Below are positions 27,982-37,674 of a stretch of DNA of 64,000 bases, piece by piece. Origin of the DNA: Endotrypanum monterogeii (lineage: Eukaryota; Euglenozoa; Kinetoplastea; Trypanosomatida; Trypanosomatidae); assembly GCA_000333855.2 (NCBI GenBank), contig CM007320.1, positions 512,734 through 576,733 on the forward strand. The letters are read 5' to 3'. Under the pieces are notes generated by a model. The model did no database searches. It was not told the DNA's origin and was given only the letters and a program-made list of their open reading frames with translations. The position numbers and the translations under genes were made by a program. The first letter of the stretch is position 1, and each line of letters begins with the position of its first letter.

Positions 27982-29934
27982 TCACGGGGTTCTGATCTGA
28001 TTAATACGCCACCGCGGCTCTATCTCCTCTCGCGTATGTCCTGACCGGAAGCGGTTAAGCCGACGGTGCATCTCGAGCTCTTCCGAGATGATATCGCTTA
28101 CGGCGGACGCCGCTGTCGATGCCGTTGCGTCATCATCCAAAAGCTTGTACTTTGAACGGACTTTGGTAGCGAGAAAGGCGTGATAAAGAGCACTACTCGG
28201 AAAGGGACTGGATGCATTGACAGGGGAGGGCGACGATGCTACAGGTCTCGTCACCACAGGTGGCAGGCGTTGCGGCGGTGAGCGTGAAACAGGGCCTTCT
28301 ACGCATGAGTCACTTTTTGGCACGTCGCGGTTGCTGGCGAACAGGACGGGCGACTTCTCATCCTCAACGACAAGTGACAAAGCATCATCAACAGTGCGCA
28401 CACCTACCGGGTAGGACGCCTCACAAAGCGTGCGTCGCGAGCGTTGAGTCTGGGGATTGTCCAGGCGACCGTACGACCTTGTGAACGTAGCCTCCCGCCT
28501 GTCTGATTTGACTTCGTCTTTGAGAAACGATTGTGGGCATGCGCCGGTCTCGGAGAACGAAGTGGTATTGGGGTGCACCGAGGGCGCCAATAGATCCATG
28601 GTAGTAACAGCGGTTGATGAAGAAAGGTCAAGTGCGGTGCGTCGGCGTGCGGCATCAGCATTAGCACGCGCCGGAATGCCATGTGCGGAGGTGAGGGGCT
28701 GGGCTGCCGATGACGACTTTTTGTTGAACGGAGATATGGGGGACTTGACATCTGCTGACGACCGCGTCGACTCTGCGGCGGCGGTGGTACTAGTGAGGAA
28801 ATGTGCACTGTTCTCGTCGCTGGTTAGCGATTGCGCTCCATTCACGGAGGAGGCATGGGCCATCGTCTCCGCATCAAGACGATCGGGAGCTGTGACGCGG
28901 ATGGAGCCCAGAGCTGTATCAACTGGCCGCAGAGATGTGAGGGATTCCGGGTATGCTGCGCACAGTCGGCGGGGTGCATCGGCCCCATTAGCGGGGCTAT
29001 AAGGAAATGGTGACTGCTCCACGACAGAGCTCAGGTCTGTTTGCTGCACCAGTCCGTTCTGGAGATTCCTTGGTACCGTCAGTAATAGATCCACACTCGC
29101 TATTTCACGTGGGGAGATGTCTCGGGAAAGCATCGGTGCCGGTCCCAAGGGGTGCGATGGTGGGCTGTCGGACACCGAGAAGACAATCGAAGGGCAATTA
29201 GAGACCGGGGCTTCTGAAAATGCAGTGGTGGAAACCATAGACGAGTTGAAAGAAGCAGAACACGACAGCGCCGTCAAGCGAGCCTGGGTAGACCGGTCGG
29301 CTGTGGCGGCGTTGATCGAGGCAGCAGACCGGCACGTTCTGACAGGGAGAAATGAGGTAGATGTGAAAGTAAGACTTTTGAGCAAAGGTTCTCCCAGCGT
29401 GGGGCCGCAGGAAGAAGAAGTGCTTTTGTCGACTTCATTGGAAAGGCTAGATTCCAACGCGATCCGTTTCCCCGCAGACATCGTTGTCGGCGTCAGCAAA
29501 TACGATGGGGGCGAATAAGACGTAGAGGGTATCTCCATGTGTCGAGGTAATGTCGAGCCCTCGGTTTTCTGTTGGGGAAACGCAACCGAATAACCTACAG
29601 ATCCCGTCGTGACTCGCCCTTGTCGCTCAGGGCGGTGCTGCCGCAGAGCCTCAAGTCGTGCCTTCAGGGATCCCAGCTGTATGACCTGCGAAGATGTGGT
29701 TACAGCGCCTCGGCCCTTGGTGATCGTCAAAGGCTCTCTCGGGTTACCCTGCATTGTATCAATCGAGCCTGTGTTGCTCGATACTATACTGCCTTCCCGG
29801 GGTGTCGTAATGAGACCGACTGCCTTTCCCCGCTCGCGCGGCGTTTCAGAAGCTGGTGTCCCCATGCGCTGAAGGGAACTAGGAGCACTCACCTTTGGCG
29901 CGCCTGCGTCATCGACGCTTTTGCGGACAAGCAT
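27982..29934 (-). CDS. Hypothetical disordered Ser/Thr/Pro-rich protein
   Basis: A 650-aa protein that I do not recognise. It is rich in Ser, Thr, Pro and Ala with no obvious folded domain, membrane span or signal peptide. The only part that looks structured is the C-terminal 60 residues, which include SDIISEELEMHRRLNRFRSG, a likely short charged helix. Codon periodicity and the single long frame over 1.95 kb support it as real. The open frame begins at a TTG (29964), but the first ATG is at 29934; a splice acceptor at 30048-30049 would give a 113-nt 5' UTR with no other ATG. A scaffold or cytoskeleton-bound protein would fit the composition, but this is only a guess. Confidence 0.75.
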   Translation of the reverse strand: MLVRKSVDDAGAPKVSAPSSLQRMGTPASETPRERGKAVGLITTPREGSIVSSNTGSIDTMQGNPREPLTITKGRGAVTTSSQVIQLGSLKARLEALRQHRPERQGRVTTGSVGYSVAFPQQKTEGSTLPRHMEIPSTSYSPPSYLLTPTTMSAGKRIALESSLSNEVDKSTSSSCGPTLGEPLLKSLTFTSTSFLPVRTCRSAASINAATADRSTQARLTALSCSASFNSSMVSTTAFSEAPVSNCPSIVFSVSDSPPSHPLGPAPMLSRDISPREIASVDLLLTVPRNLQNGLVQQTDLSSVVEQSPFPYSPANGADAPRRLCAAYPESLTSLRPVDTALGSIRVTAPDRLDAETMAHASSVNGAQSLTSDENSAHFLTSTTAAAESTRSSADVKSPISPFNKKSSSAAQPLTSAHGIPARANADAARRRTALDLSSSTAVTTMDLLAPSVHPNTTSFSETGACPQSFLKDEVKSDRREATFTRSYGRLDNPQTQRSRRTLCEASYPVGVRTVDDALSLVVEDEKSPVLFASNRDVPKSDSCVEGPVSRSPPQRLPPVVTRPVASSPSPVNASSPFPSSALYHAFLATKVRSKYKLLDDDATASTAASAVSDIISEELEMHRRLNRFRSGHTREEIEPRWRINQIRTP

Positions 29935-30047
29935 ACTGGCGGCGGTGCTGCCCGCGCACGGCAACCGTTTTCGGTTTTTTTTCTCCTCCTGCTTCGTGTG
30001 TGTTTTCCCTTCAAGCGGTTTTTGCCTCTTTCGAGGTAAATTCAGAC

Positions 30048-30049
30048 CT
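30048..30049 (-). promoter_or_regulatory. Predicted trans-splice acceptor of the disordered protein gene
   Basis: On the minus strand a C/T-rich tract (about 30090 down to 30053) is followed by GACGAG; this is the first AG. No ATG occurs between it and the start at 29934. Confidence 0.45.
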
Positions 30050-30794
30050 CGTCAGGAGGCGAAAGAATGAGGAGGGGGGGAAATGTTTAGAGAAGGGATA
30101 AAAGTCAAGAGAGGTATACTACGCGCATTCATCGGTACGTGGTAGCATCGTGCGTGCACCACAAATTTTTAGCGTTCCAGCACACTCATTCGAGCTTAGT
30201 GCTGTGTATAGTAATCCCACCTACGGAAGAGCAAGTCCCAACTCCTCAGAAATGGGCCGTAAAGCACTGCTTCTTAAAGTGTGATGCGGACTTCCTCAGA
30301 AAGTGAAGGTCAATATATATTTTTTGAGGGGGAGGGTGCGGGCATGAGCACGTCTGTGCCCGGAAACAATAGCGTGGGAAGCAGAAGAGAAGGGTTTGTT
30401 GTGAGGAAACGGAAGAAGAAAGAAAAGGACGTGGACCTAAGGCAGATGAGAACCCAGCACAGAGAAAAAACAGGGGGGCACGAAATCTTAAGTCATCACA
30501 CTCACACCAATACATATTTACAAATACACGTAAATTTCACAGAATTCCAAATAGTGTACATCGCTGTCAGCTACAGACGGAAAAGGGGGGGGGGTCGAGA
30601 AGGAGAGTATATAAAGGAAAGAGGAGTCAAGAATGTCCCCGAAGGCAGAGGTGGCCTCGAGAACTGCCTCCCGCCACTTTCACGTGAGAGCGACTCTCTA
30701 TCCCGCCCCTGACAAAGAAGAGATGCACCGCGGGAAAGAGTGCCTTTGTACTACGTCAGAAAAATGCCTTGCATTTTCGTTTTTTGACGCATCT
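30050..30794. other. Intergenic region
   Basis: No supported gene. A-rich and G-rich on the plus strand with no family-like protein in any frame. Presumed 3' UTR of the kelch gene. Confidence 0.6.
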
Positions 30795-33700
30795 TCATTT
30801 CTGTGACTTATAAACCACCATGCCGCTAGCGGTCATCTGCGCAGCCCGCGATGGTGGCGCAGGCGGCGGCACAGATGACCCCCCCATGTTATACGGCACT
30901 GTTCTGAGAGGAACACGGTACGACTTCATTGGTCCGACGAGATGTATGTCAGGGGCAAGCAGAAGATTCGGTATGCCAGAAACCGCGATACCCTGCATCT
31001 TGCACTCAGCTTGACCTAGGTAGTACAACAGGTACGTAGCCAGTCCGGTGCACACGAGAACGCGGAGATAACGCCACCGCAACTGCGCCCGTCGCCGCAT
31101 TATCTCGTAGAAGTCAAGATCTGGACGGAGGCGGGCAATGGACCATTTTAACAGAGCATACGCCGGGAGGCTTCTCAAATCCAGCGTTGGCTCTACTGCT
31201 CCTCTTTTGAGTCCAGTTACGGTGAGGTGTTGAAAAACATCGCTCTTCACCTGTTCTGTCCCGTCGCCTCGGCGACCTTTCCGGCGCAATCTCTCGAAAA
31301 TAGGACATGTCATGAGCACTTCAGACGTCACATTTAAAGAGGAGTGCGATGGACGACGACGTGTCAACACTGGAAGCGTCATCAGCCGCTTGCCGAGATT
31401 CGTCTTTGTACCTTCGTCGGTCAAGGTCTTGATTTTGGATTTTGTATCTTTCCTTAGTAGATCGTGCTTTGCATCTTTGGCGTCAAGCGTCGATGTCGGG
31501 CGCCGCGATTTCTGTGGCTGCAGTTGCTGTTGGAGATCCCTGTCGTCATCGAAACAATTAAGACCATGCTCCTCGAAAAAGTCGCGCAACCGCCTCTTTG
31601 CTGTTTCTCTCTGGGTCGCCGCGGCAGCTGCATCAAGCGTGAGCTGATTTCCGCCACTGAAAGAGCCATTTGTCAAATTTCCATGACGGCCTAAGATATC
31701 GTTCATGAAAGACTCTGCGAAAAAGGAGTTGTCCCCTACAATTTCCTGCTCATCATCGCTGCTGTCAACGGCTGCTGCTGAGTTGGATGAGGTCAGGCCA
31801 CCTTTAGAGCCGGACGCAGTCGTTTTCTGGGAATCGCGTATCTTACTCAGCCTGCGAAGACGGCGTATCTTTCGATCCTCGGTCAGGGCGTTCTTGAGTC
31901 GATCCGAAAACCACCGCCGTTGATCGGCGTAGTAGTTGCGAGACCAATTTTGTACATCCTCCGATGAGCGAAGGACCGCCACGGGAACATTCGGGTAGGG
32001 TAGCAAGGACTCCTGATGCATGGAATTACCCTCTGCAAACTGCAAAGCAAAACTGTAACGGTTGGCGGCGGAGCGCCCACTCTGTAAGGTTGGGAGTAGA
32101 AACGACTTGTGTGGCTTACTGGATTGAGCTTTCGCTGCACTACCGTCGTCGTCGCCGTCGTCGTCGCTAGACTGCTTATCAGCGTGTGCAGGTAGGGGGC
32201 TCCTCTCTTCCTCTGGCACTGCGCACAGCGCAGCCCCTCTGAGACCTCTCTGCTTCGAAAACAACGTGCTCTCGACGCTCGTATTCAACATGGAGTCATC
32301 AGCGCCAAAATATTCGTAGTCATCTTCTGCGCTGCTCGCTTCGCGGTGAGAAATAGAACCCTGTCGTACCCTGGAACCCGTAGCATCCCGAATGCTTGAC
32401 GATAGCCTGCGGCCCCCAGCCCCAGATGCTCCCTGGGTCGCTGCGTCCTCCGTCCCCAGCAAAGTAAGGACGGGCGTGAACATCAGCATCGAGTAGTCCA
32501 CCGACTCCGTCAGCCCGCCGTGTAAGAGAAAGTACTGCATTGGTCGTAGTGCCCCCGACCTGGATGGTGGATCACGCACCATCACGACCATGTATTTTCG
32601 CATCAGTTCCGGGGCGCCGTCATAGGAGAAGAGACGGCGATAGCGCGATCCCTTGAGGAGATTTTCCAGCACCTCGTTCGAAGACGCGGAAGGGTTGCTA
32701 CGAGTAGCAGAGAGTTTTTTTTTCGGCACAGGCACATTAAGGGAGCCCGTCCTCGAACGGTCAGGAGATCCCTGTTGCAGCATCAGCGATTGTCTTGAGG
32801 TTTCAGTATTGCGTGTATTGGTGAAGGACAAGCGGGACATACCGAGCGCGCCGTCACTCATCTGTGACGGAGGCGCTGTTAAATTCGCCTGAGATTGGGT
32901 GCCGGCGAAGGCTGAGAAATCCGTCCTACCACCACGGCGTGCAACAAACCGCTCCATTTTTTCCCGCTCTATCCGGTTCGCCACGTTCAGCTCTCCTAAT
33001 AGTTTCCGCGGTAGGTTGCATGGCACCAGAAACCACGACATGCCCACAAGATCAAGAATGAGAAAACCGTACTTGTTTTTTGGCATCGGGGGCAGTTCGA
33101 TTCCCAGAGCAGTCGCACCCTGCACTGCGCCATCCTGATTACTGCCGTCCTCTAACGACTCCAACGGCACAGGAAACGTCCAATTTTGCATAAGCTCGTC
33201 ATACACACCACCACCGCTGGGGATGAGAATATGCAACAGCGACTCCCACATGTCTTCCATGCGGAACGGCAGTGGACTCGCGGGAGCGGTGGTGGTGCTC
33301 ACACGTTTCCAGAGAAATGTCGATGGGTGAAACAGGTAAAGGTAAGGGGTTGGCGGTATTTCATCTCGTATTGCACCCTCTTCTATCAAACCCAGAATCA
33401 CCACCATTCCAGAAGAAGCATTGTATATCGCTGTTACGAATTGGAGATGTTGCGGACGAACACTTAGGGGTGGTGGCACACCCGTCCAGACACGATTTCG
33501 AACGTCAAATAGATGACCGAGGTAGATATTTTGCTCCCGCTGATGAACGCCGCCGAGAACGAGCAGGCTTTCCAAGGGAGGGATGTGCACCATGCTATGA
33601 AGAAAAACCGCACCTGGTCCCTGCAGCCGCTCGCAGGCGATCTTCTCCCACCGACCCGTATCGATATCGTAGGTAAAAAAGTCGTCGAAGATCTCAAGTT

Positions 33701-34163
33701 GGCGATGACCCCCGTGAATGTAGAATTTGCTGCCAATGAGAGCACCGGCGTGATTCGCGCGGCCCCGGGGAACCACCCCTACACCTCGAATTTCGCGCCA
33801 CATCAATGTTCGCTTCTCAAAAGAAAAAATGTGGTTGCTGCACTGCCCTTTATTGTTGACTCCGCCAAACACATAAACGTCATTTTTATAGCACACCCCA
33901 ACATGACCCGTCTTCGGCAGACCCCCTTTTTTTTCAGGGATGATACCCCCACGCATGCTAGTCACGAACCGCCTCTGGGCTACAGTAGCCGTGCGACTGT
34001 TGCGCTGCAGACAGCTGATGCTGTTCTCTTGATTAAAGTCATTCGACTCATTCCGTCGGTTTTCTTGCACTTCAACAGAGGCTCGAGGAAAAACAACTGC
34101 AGGTACTGTGACGTCTGCATTCGCAGGGCTCTGTGTCGAGGTGGCCAAGTTTGACGGTAACAT
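30795..34163 (-). CDS. Kelch-repeat protein with C-terminal membrane span
   Basis: A 1122-aa protein, ATG to TGA. Residues about 80-330 carry kelch-type repeats: GHVGVCYKNDVYVFGGVNNKG, ANHAGALIGSKFYIHGG and SMVHIPPLESLLVLGG are blades of a beta-propeller used for protein contacts. A low-complexity, charged middle follows (acidic DDDGDDDGS near 690, Gln runs near 920). One hydrophobic helix near residues 1030-1052 (LRVLVCTGLATYLLYYLG) is followed by about 70 residues rich in Pro, so it is probably a tail-anchored or single-pass membrane protein with the propeller on one side. I do not know a characterised homologue with this layout. The first ATG after a T11 tract and AG at 34183-34184 is the one used. 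Confidence 0.85.
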   Translation of the reverse strand: MLPSNLATSTQSPANADVTVPAVVFPRASVEVQENRRNESNDFNQENSISCLQRNSRTATVAQRRFVTSMRGGIIPEKKGGLPKTGHVGVCYKNDVYVFGGVNNKGQCSNHIFSFEKRTLMWREIRGVGVVPRGRANHAGALIGSKFYIHGGHRQLEIFDDFFTYDIDTGRWEKIACERLQGPGAVFLHSMVHIPPLESLLVLGGVHQREQNIYLGHLFDVRNRVWTGVPPPLSVRPQHLQFVTAIYNASSGMVVILGLIEEGAIRDEIPPTPYLYLFHPSTFLWKRVSTTTAPASPLPFRMEDMWESLLHILIPSGGGVYDELMQNWTFPVPLESLEDGSNQDGAVQGATALGIELPPMPKNKYGFLILDLVGMSWFLVPCNLPRKLLGELNVANRIEREKMERFVARRGGRTDFSAFAGTQSQANLTAPPSQMSDGALGMSRLSFTNTRNTETSRQSLMLQQGSPDRSRTGSLNVPVPKKKLSATRSNPSASSNEVLENLLKGSRYRRLFSYDGAPELMRKYMVVMVRDPPSRSGALRPMQYFLLHGGLTESVDYSMLMFTPVLTLLGTEDAATQGASGAGGRRLSSSIRDATGSRVRQGSISHREASSAEDDYEYFGADDSMLNTSVESTLFSKQRGLRGAALCAVPEEERSPLPAHADKQSSDDDGDDDGSAAKAQSSKPHKSFLLPTLQSGRSAANRYSFALQFAEGNSMHQESLLPYPNVPVAVLRSSEDVQNWSRNYYADQRRWFSDRLKNALTEDRKIRRLRRLSKIRDSQKTTASGSKGGLTSSNSAAAVDSSDDEQEIVGDNSFFAESFMNDILGRHGNLTNGSFSGGNQLTLDAAAAATQRETAKRRLRDFFEEHGLNCFDDDRDLQQQLQPQKSRRPTSTLDAKDAKHDLLRKDTKSKIKTLTDEGTKTNLGKRLMTLPVLTRRRPSHSSLNVTSEVLMTCPIFERLRRKGRRGDGTEQVKSDVFQHLTVTGLKRGAVEPTLDLRSLPAYALLKWSIARLRPDLDFYEIMRRRAQLRWRYLRVLVCTGLATYLLYYLGQAECKMQGIAVSGIPNLLLAPDIHLVGPMKSYRVPLRTVPYNMGGSSVPPPAPPSRAAQMTASGMVVYKSQK

Positions 34164-34182
34164 GATTCTTGATCCCTTCCCC

Positions 34183-34184
34183 CT
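34183..34184 (-). promoter_or_regulatory. Predicted trans-splice acceptor of the kelch gene
   Basis: On the minus strand CACCCTC, then eleven T, then GGAG; the AG here is 20 nt upstream of the ATG at 34163. The tract is strong but several AG follow closely, so the exact site is uncertain. Confidence 0.4.
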
Positions 34185-34932
34185 CCAAAAAAAAAAAGAG
34201 GGTGAAGGTTCACCAATAGGTATTGAGGGAGCTGCAGCTCAACTCATGTGCATTTACTTTCCTCAGTAAGAAAAACAGCTATGTGTGCCTTAGAGAGAAG
34301 AACAAAAAAAATCGTACTCTTTTAATATCTTTCAATTATATATATATATATATATATGAGTTGAGAAACATTGTTTTTTTTGTCGTGTTGTCCCCAGGAA
34401 AAGAGAAACCATGAATGCGTGAGGGGAAAAAGTACATGAGAATCCATACAAGCAAGTGGCTCATTGTGCCTTGGCGTGAAAAAAGTCACATGCAGTCTAG
34501 TACCATACGAAGGGCTGTAGTCAAAGGCTGACCCCCACACAGTGTGGGAGGTGGATTGTCCTCAATGCACCCTCATCTCTTTCGGAAAAACTCCGTCTCC
34601 CCTCTGCAATGCGCGCTCACTCTCGTGTGTGGGGGGGGGGAGGGGGGTTGTGTTTCGACAAGGGAAAAGATGACGCTGAGATTCATGTTTCGCTTCGCTC
34701 GGTTGATTCAGATCCACCACGTTGCGTTTGAAGAATGGATTTGCAACCTTGTGGATATATGCACGCGCGCCCAAGGCATTTTTGACTGACCTTTTAAGAC
34801 CACGAAAAAAAAAAAAGATTCGAGGTACGAGTATACACACTAGAGGAGTGTATCTGCAGGATTTTACCAGCACCCTGATCTTCTTTATGCACTTCAAAAG
34901 TTGGAGCAGAGCGATTTTTTTTTTCCGCGTGA
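34185..34932. other. Intergenic region
   Basis: No supported gene. Contains a TA run at about 34337-34358 and G runs near 34629-34646. Presumed 3' UTR of the predicted mitochondrial protein gene. Confidence 0.6.
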
Positions 34933-36399
34933 TTATCCAAAGCAGGAAGCCGGTGGTGTAGTGAACCACAAAGAACACTTTAGCATAAAAGTGAAGGGAA
35001 GAACTGGTGACTCGGCAGCCTCCCTGGCTTTCACGTTGCTCACTGAAAGCTCTTCACCTGCTGTGGTGATATTCAAAGTGTACGCAGTGGCTCCCTCGTT
35101 GAGAGCTCGTATCACCTCTGACATAAATACCTCTGTGCCCGAGGAGAGCGTGACCTCCGGAGTGCTCCTTTCCTGGAGCAGCTTCCGCAGCGCCGCACTG
35201 TTATCGAGGGCAACCTGTAACTCCTTGTGCACCCCAACCACATACCGCATCTTCGACTTGTTCATCTGAAGCTCAAAGCGCGCCATGCGAACTTCAAATG
35301 GAGTCAGAGGTTGACCAAGAGAGGACATGCGCTCTTCCAGAGCCTGCAGCTCGACCTCCACGCCCTCAGAAACATCTTCTGAAGGCGATGAAGGCAGTGA
35401 TGAGGACGGTATCTCGCCACGGATCACAATATTGGTGTGTCGCAATACGTTCAGCCTCTGCTCACCCCTTCGAGTAGCAGCCGAATTAGCGCACGGAGAC
35501 GAGAAGATGCCCTCGGCTGCTTGGAGATCCTCTGGGGTGAGTCCCAAGGAACGAGTGACATCGAGGATAATTTTCGCGACTGCAGCCTTCTGTGCTCTCC
35601 AGCGTTCAGCTTCCTTTTCCAGATAGCTATCGAGTATCCGTACCTGCTCCGCTTCGTGCGCTGCCGCCACGTTGCCAGTCGGAGTAAGCGTGTCCTGCGA
35701 CTCTCCACTAAGCACCTCCGTCTCAAAGGCCGACTCCAATACGGTGATGCACAGCTGCTCCGGATCGCGCCAAAACGGATTGGTTTCCTTTGCGACGACG
35801 GAGGCAGACCAGGGACGGCCGGCACCCTCTTCACTGCTCGTCATGTTCCGCATCTGAAGTGCGGCCTGATGAGAAAGCTCTTGGCGTGTTTTTTCGACAG
35901 CCTCCTGAACATCCTCCAGACCAGCCGGAGGGATGTCGCTTGGAGGAGCACTCTCTGCCATTTTGGATACTACGGGTGCGGCGCCGACGCCCGCTGCCTC
36001 AGAACCCCGCGCACCTGCGAAACGCTGGACGGCGTTTGCAAGGACCGTGGCCAAGTCCGCTGCACGAGTGGAGTCTCCCTGAGAAAGAGCGATGGTGAGC
36101 TCGCGGTGTAAGCGCAGCGCGGCAGGGTGCTGCTGGAAGACGCTTGATAAGAGCTCCATCGGATTCTGTGGCATCTGTCTATGTCCTCCTGCCCCGCCGC
36201 TACAGTCCATATCTTTTGGTGCCTTGACCAATTGCCCACTATTAAAAACAGGCGTAGTTGGCTCGGGCGTGGGCGCGTCGAGATGATGCCCCTGAGAGCT
36301 GGTTGGCGAGGAACGTGAACATGAGCCACTGTGTGAAAAACTCGACAGCTGCAGTGCGAGGTGACCAAAAAAACTCGGCCTTTTCAGAAGGCGCCACAT
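34933..36399 (-). CDS. Hypothetical protein, predicted mitochondrial
   Basis: A 488-aa protein, ATG to TAA, not recognised. The N-terminus (MWRLLKRPSFFGHLALQLSS) and the next 20 residues have no acidic residue and several Arg, Lys, His and Ser, as expected of a mitochondrial presequence. The rest is mostly predicted helix: residues about 75-130 contain a Leu-spaced helix pair, residues about 165-190 and 240-275 are charged helices, and the last 150 residues are better ordered, with Glu/Leu-rich segments. There is no membrane span. A pyrimidine-rich stretch upstream ends in AG at 36407-36408, only 7 nt before the ATG. A trypanosomatid-specific mitochondrial component is likely, but I cannot assign a complex. 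Confidence 0.75.
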   Translation of the reverse strand: MWRLLKRPSFFGHLALQLSSFSHSGSCSRSSPTSSQGHHLDAPTPEPTTPVFNSGQLVKAPKDMDCSGGAGGHRQMPQNPMELLSSVFQQHPAALRLHRELTIALSQGDSTRAADLATVLANAVQRFAGARGSEAAGVGAAPVVSKMAESAPPSDIPPAGLEDVQEAVEKTRQELSHQAALQMRNMTSSEEGAGRPWSASVVAKETNPFWRDPEQLCITVLESAFETEVLSGESQDTLTPTGNVAAAHEAEQVRILDSYLEKEAERWRAQKAAVAKIILDVTRSLGLTPEDLQAAEGIFSSPCANSAATRRGEQRLNVLRHTNIVIRGEIPSSSLPSSPSEDVSEGVEVELQALEERMSSLGQPLTPFEVRMARFELQMNKSKMRYVVGVHKELQVALDNSAALRKLLQERSTPEVTLSSGTEVFMSEVIRALNEGATAYTLNITTAGEELSVSNVKAREAAESPVLPFTFMLKCSLWFTTPPASCFG

Positions 36400-36408
36400 T
36401 ATAGACCT

Positions 36409-37674
36409 TTTCCATCAATAGTGGGAACAAACCAAAGGAATAGGGAGCGTACGGAAGGTCGACATCATGGACAAACACAATTCGTGAGAGGTTGCGACGC
36501 GTTACGCATTTCCTTGCATAGAACACTGCTCAGGTAGTTGTGCTCATTTGAAGGCAACGAAATCGTTCCGGGACACCCCCGAGGGGTCCGCACATAAGCC
36601 TTACCCCACTAGCGGTTGGAGGCAAGGATACCTTGAGGGCAATGCAAAGGTAAAAGACACTCCGTCACAACACATGATCACTGTCGAGGTTGTGTTTGAA
36701 CGCAGCAGGAAGAAACGATGGTGGGACCACCAGGGCTCCACGTGATGCGGAACACCTACGCAGTGTGGCGATTCAACATGAACAAACCAGAAGGGAAAAA
36801 AACACTCCCACGTCCAACTCTCCGAACGTTCCCTAATCTCAAAGGGTCCTCGCTTTTTTTTTTTTCTTTAGTGACGGGGAAGCTACGGAAAGGGAGGGGG
36901 CGAGCTAAGGGTGATTTTTTTTTCCTGATTACTATTGATTTTTCGGTTGAAAATATATTCAGATTTGTTGTGAGCAGAGAATACACAAGTACGTAGGTAG
37001 GTAGTTGGGTGAGTTTTTTTTTTTTTGGTGGGGGTAGAAAAAAGTGCCGTCACTTACAATGCGCAATTGATGCAAAAAAAAAAAAGAAAAAAGCGGCAGC
37101 ATTTTTTGTGTCTCCCGATATACCACTGTGCTACCTTACCCAGATATGTGCAAAGTTTCAGGGAAGAGGTGGTGGCCGACAAATCGAAGACCCTGGGACT
37201 AGGAGAGGACCACTCAAGGCAGACCGAAGCTAGCCCACACATCAGAGCGACACATGCCACGCATGACCCCTTCACTGAGAAAAAAAAAAGCGCTCAACAA
37301 CATGGTGATCACTTCGATGAGAGTGAACGCGGTTCTATTCGTGTCTTACAAGTCTCTACTCGCCACGTCGACCGCACCTGCATGTTTTCTCTTCGAACAC
37401 GCCAGGCTGTCTTCCACTCTTTACTCGAAAACCCTTTGTTGGTTCTTATCGCAGATGAAGTGTGCCCACAATGAGTGAGTAGAGGAGAAAATACATACGC
37501 AACAAGGAAACTGCGGATTTCATGCGCCCGGTACACATTGCGCACGCCGCTGAAGGCAAAGAGAGAAGACAACTATCTCAACCGTCTATGCGATGCGATC
37601 GCCAGTTTGACACACCTGCGCCGGCAATTGGTGGTACCTCGCTGACAGTTAGAAGCTTGCGAGGTGTTCGTACA
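36409..37674. other. Intergenic region
   Basis: No supported gene in 1.3 kb. Low-complexity T, A and G runs at 36855-36930 and 37010-37095. Presumed 3' UTR of the broken long gene to the right and processing signals of the predicted mitochondrial protein gene. Confidence 0.6.

Noticed and set aside
28457..29002. 181-codon plus-strand frame inside the disordered protein gene
   Set aside because: It is the antisense of a Ser/Ala/Thr-rich coding region, on the opposite strand to all other genes, with no recognisable domain.
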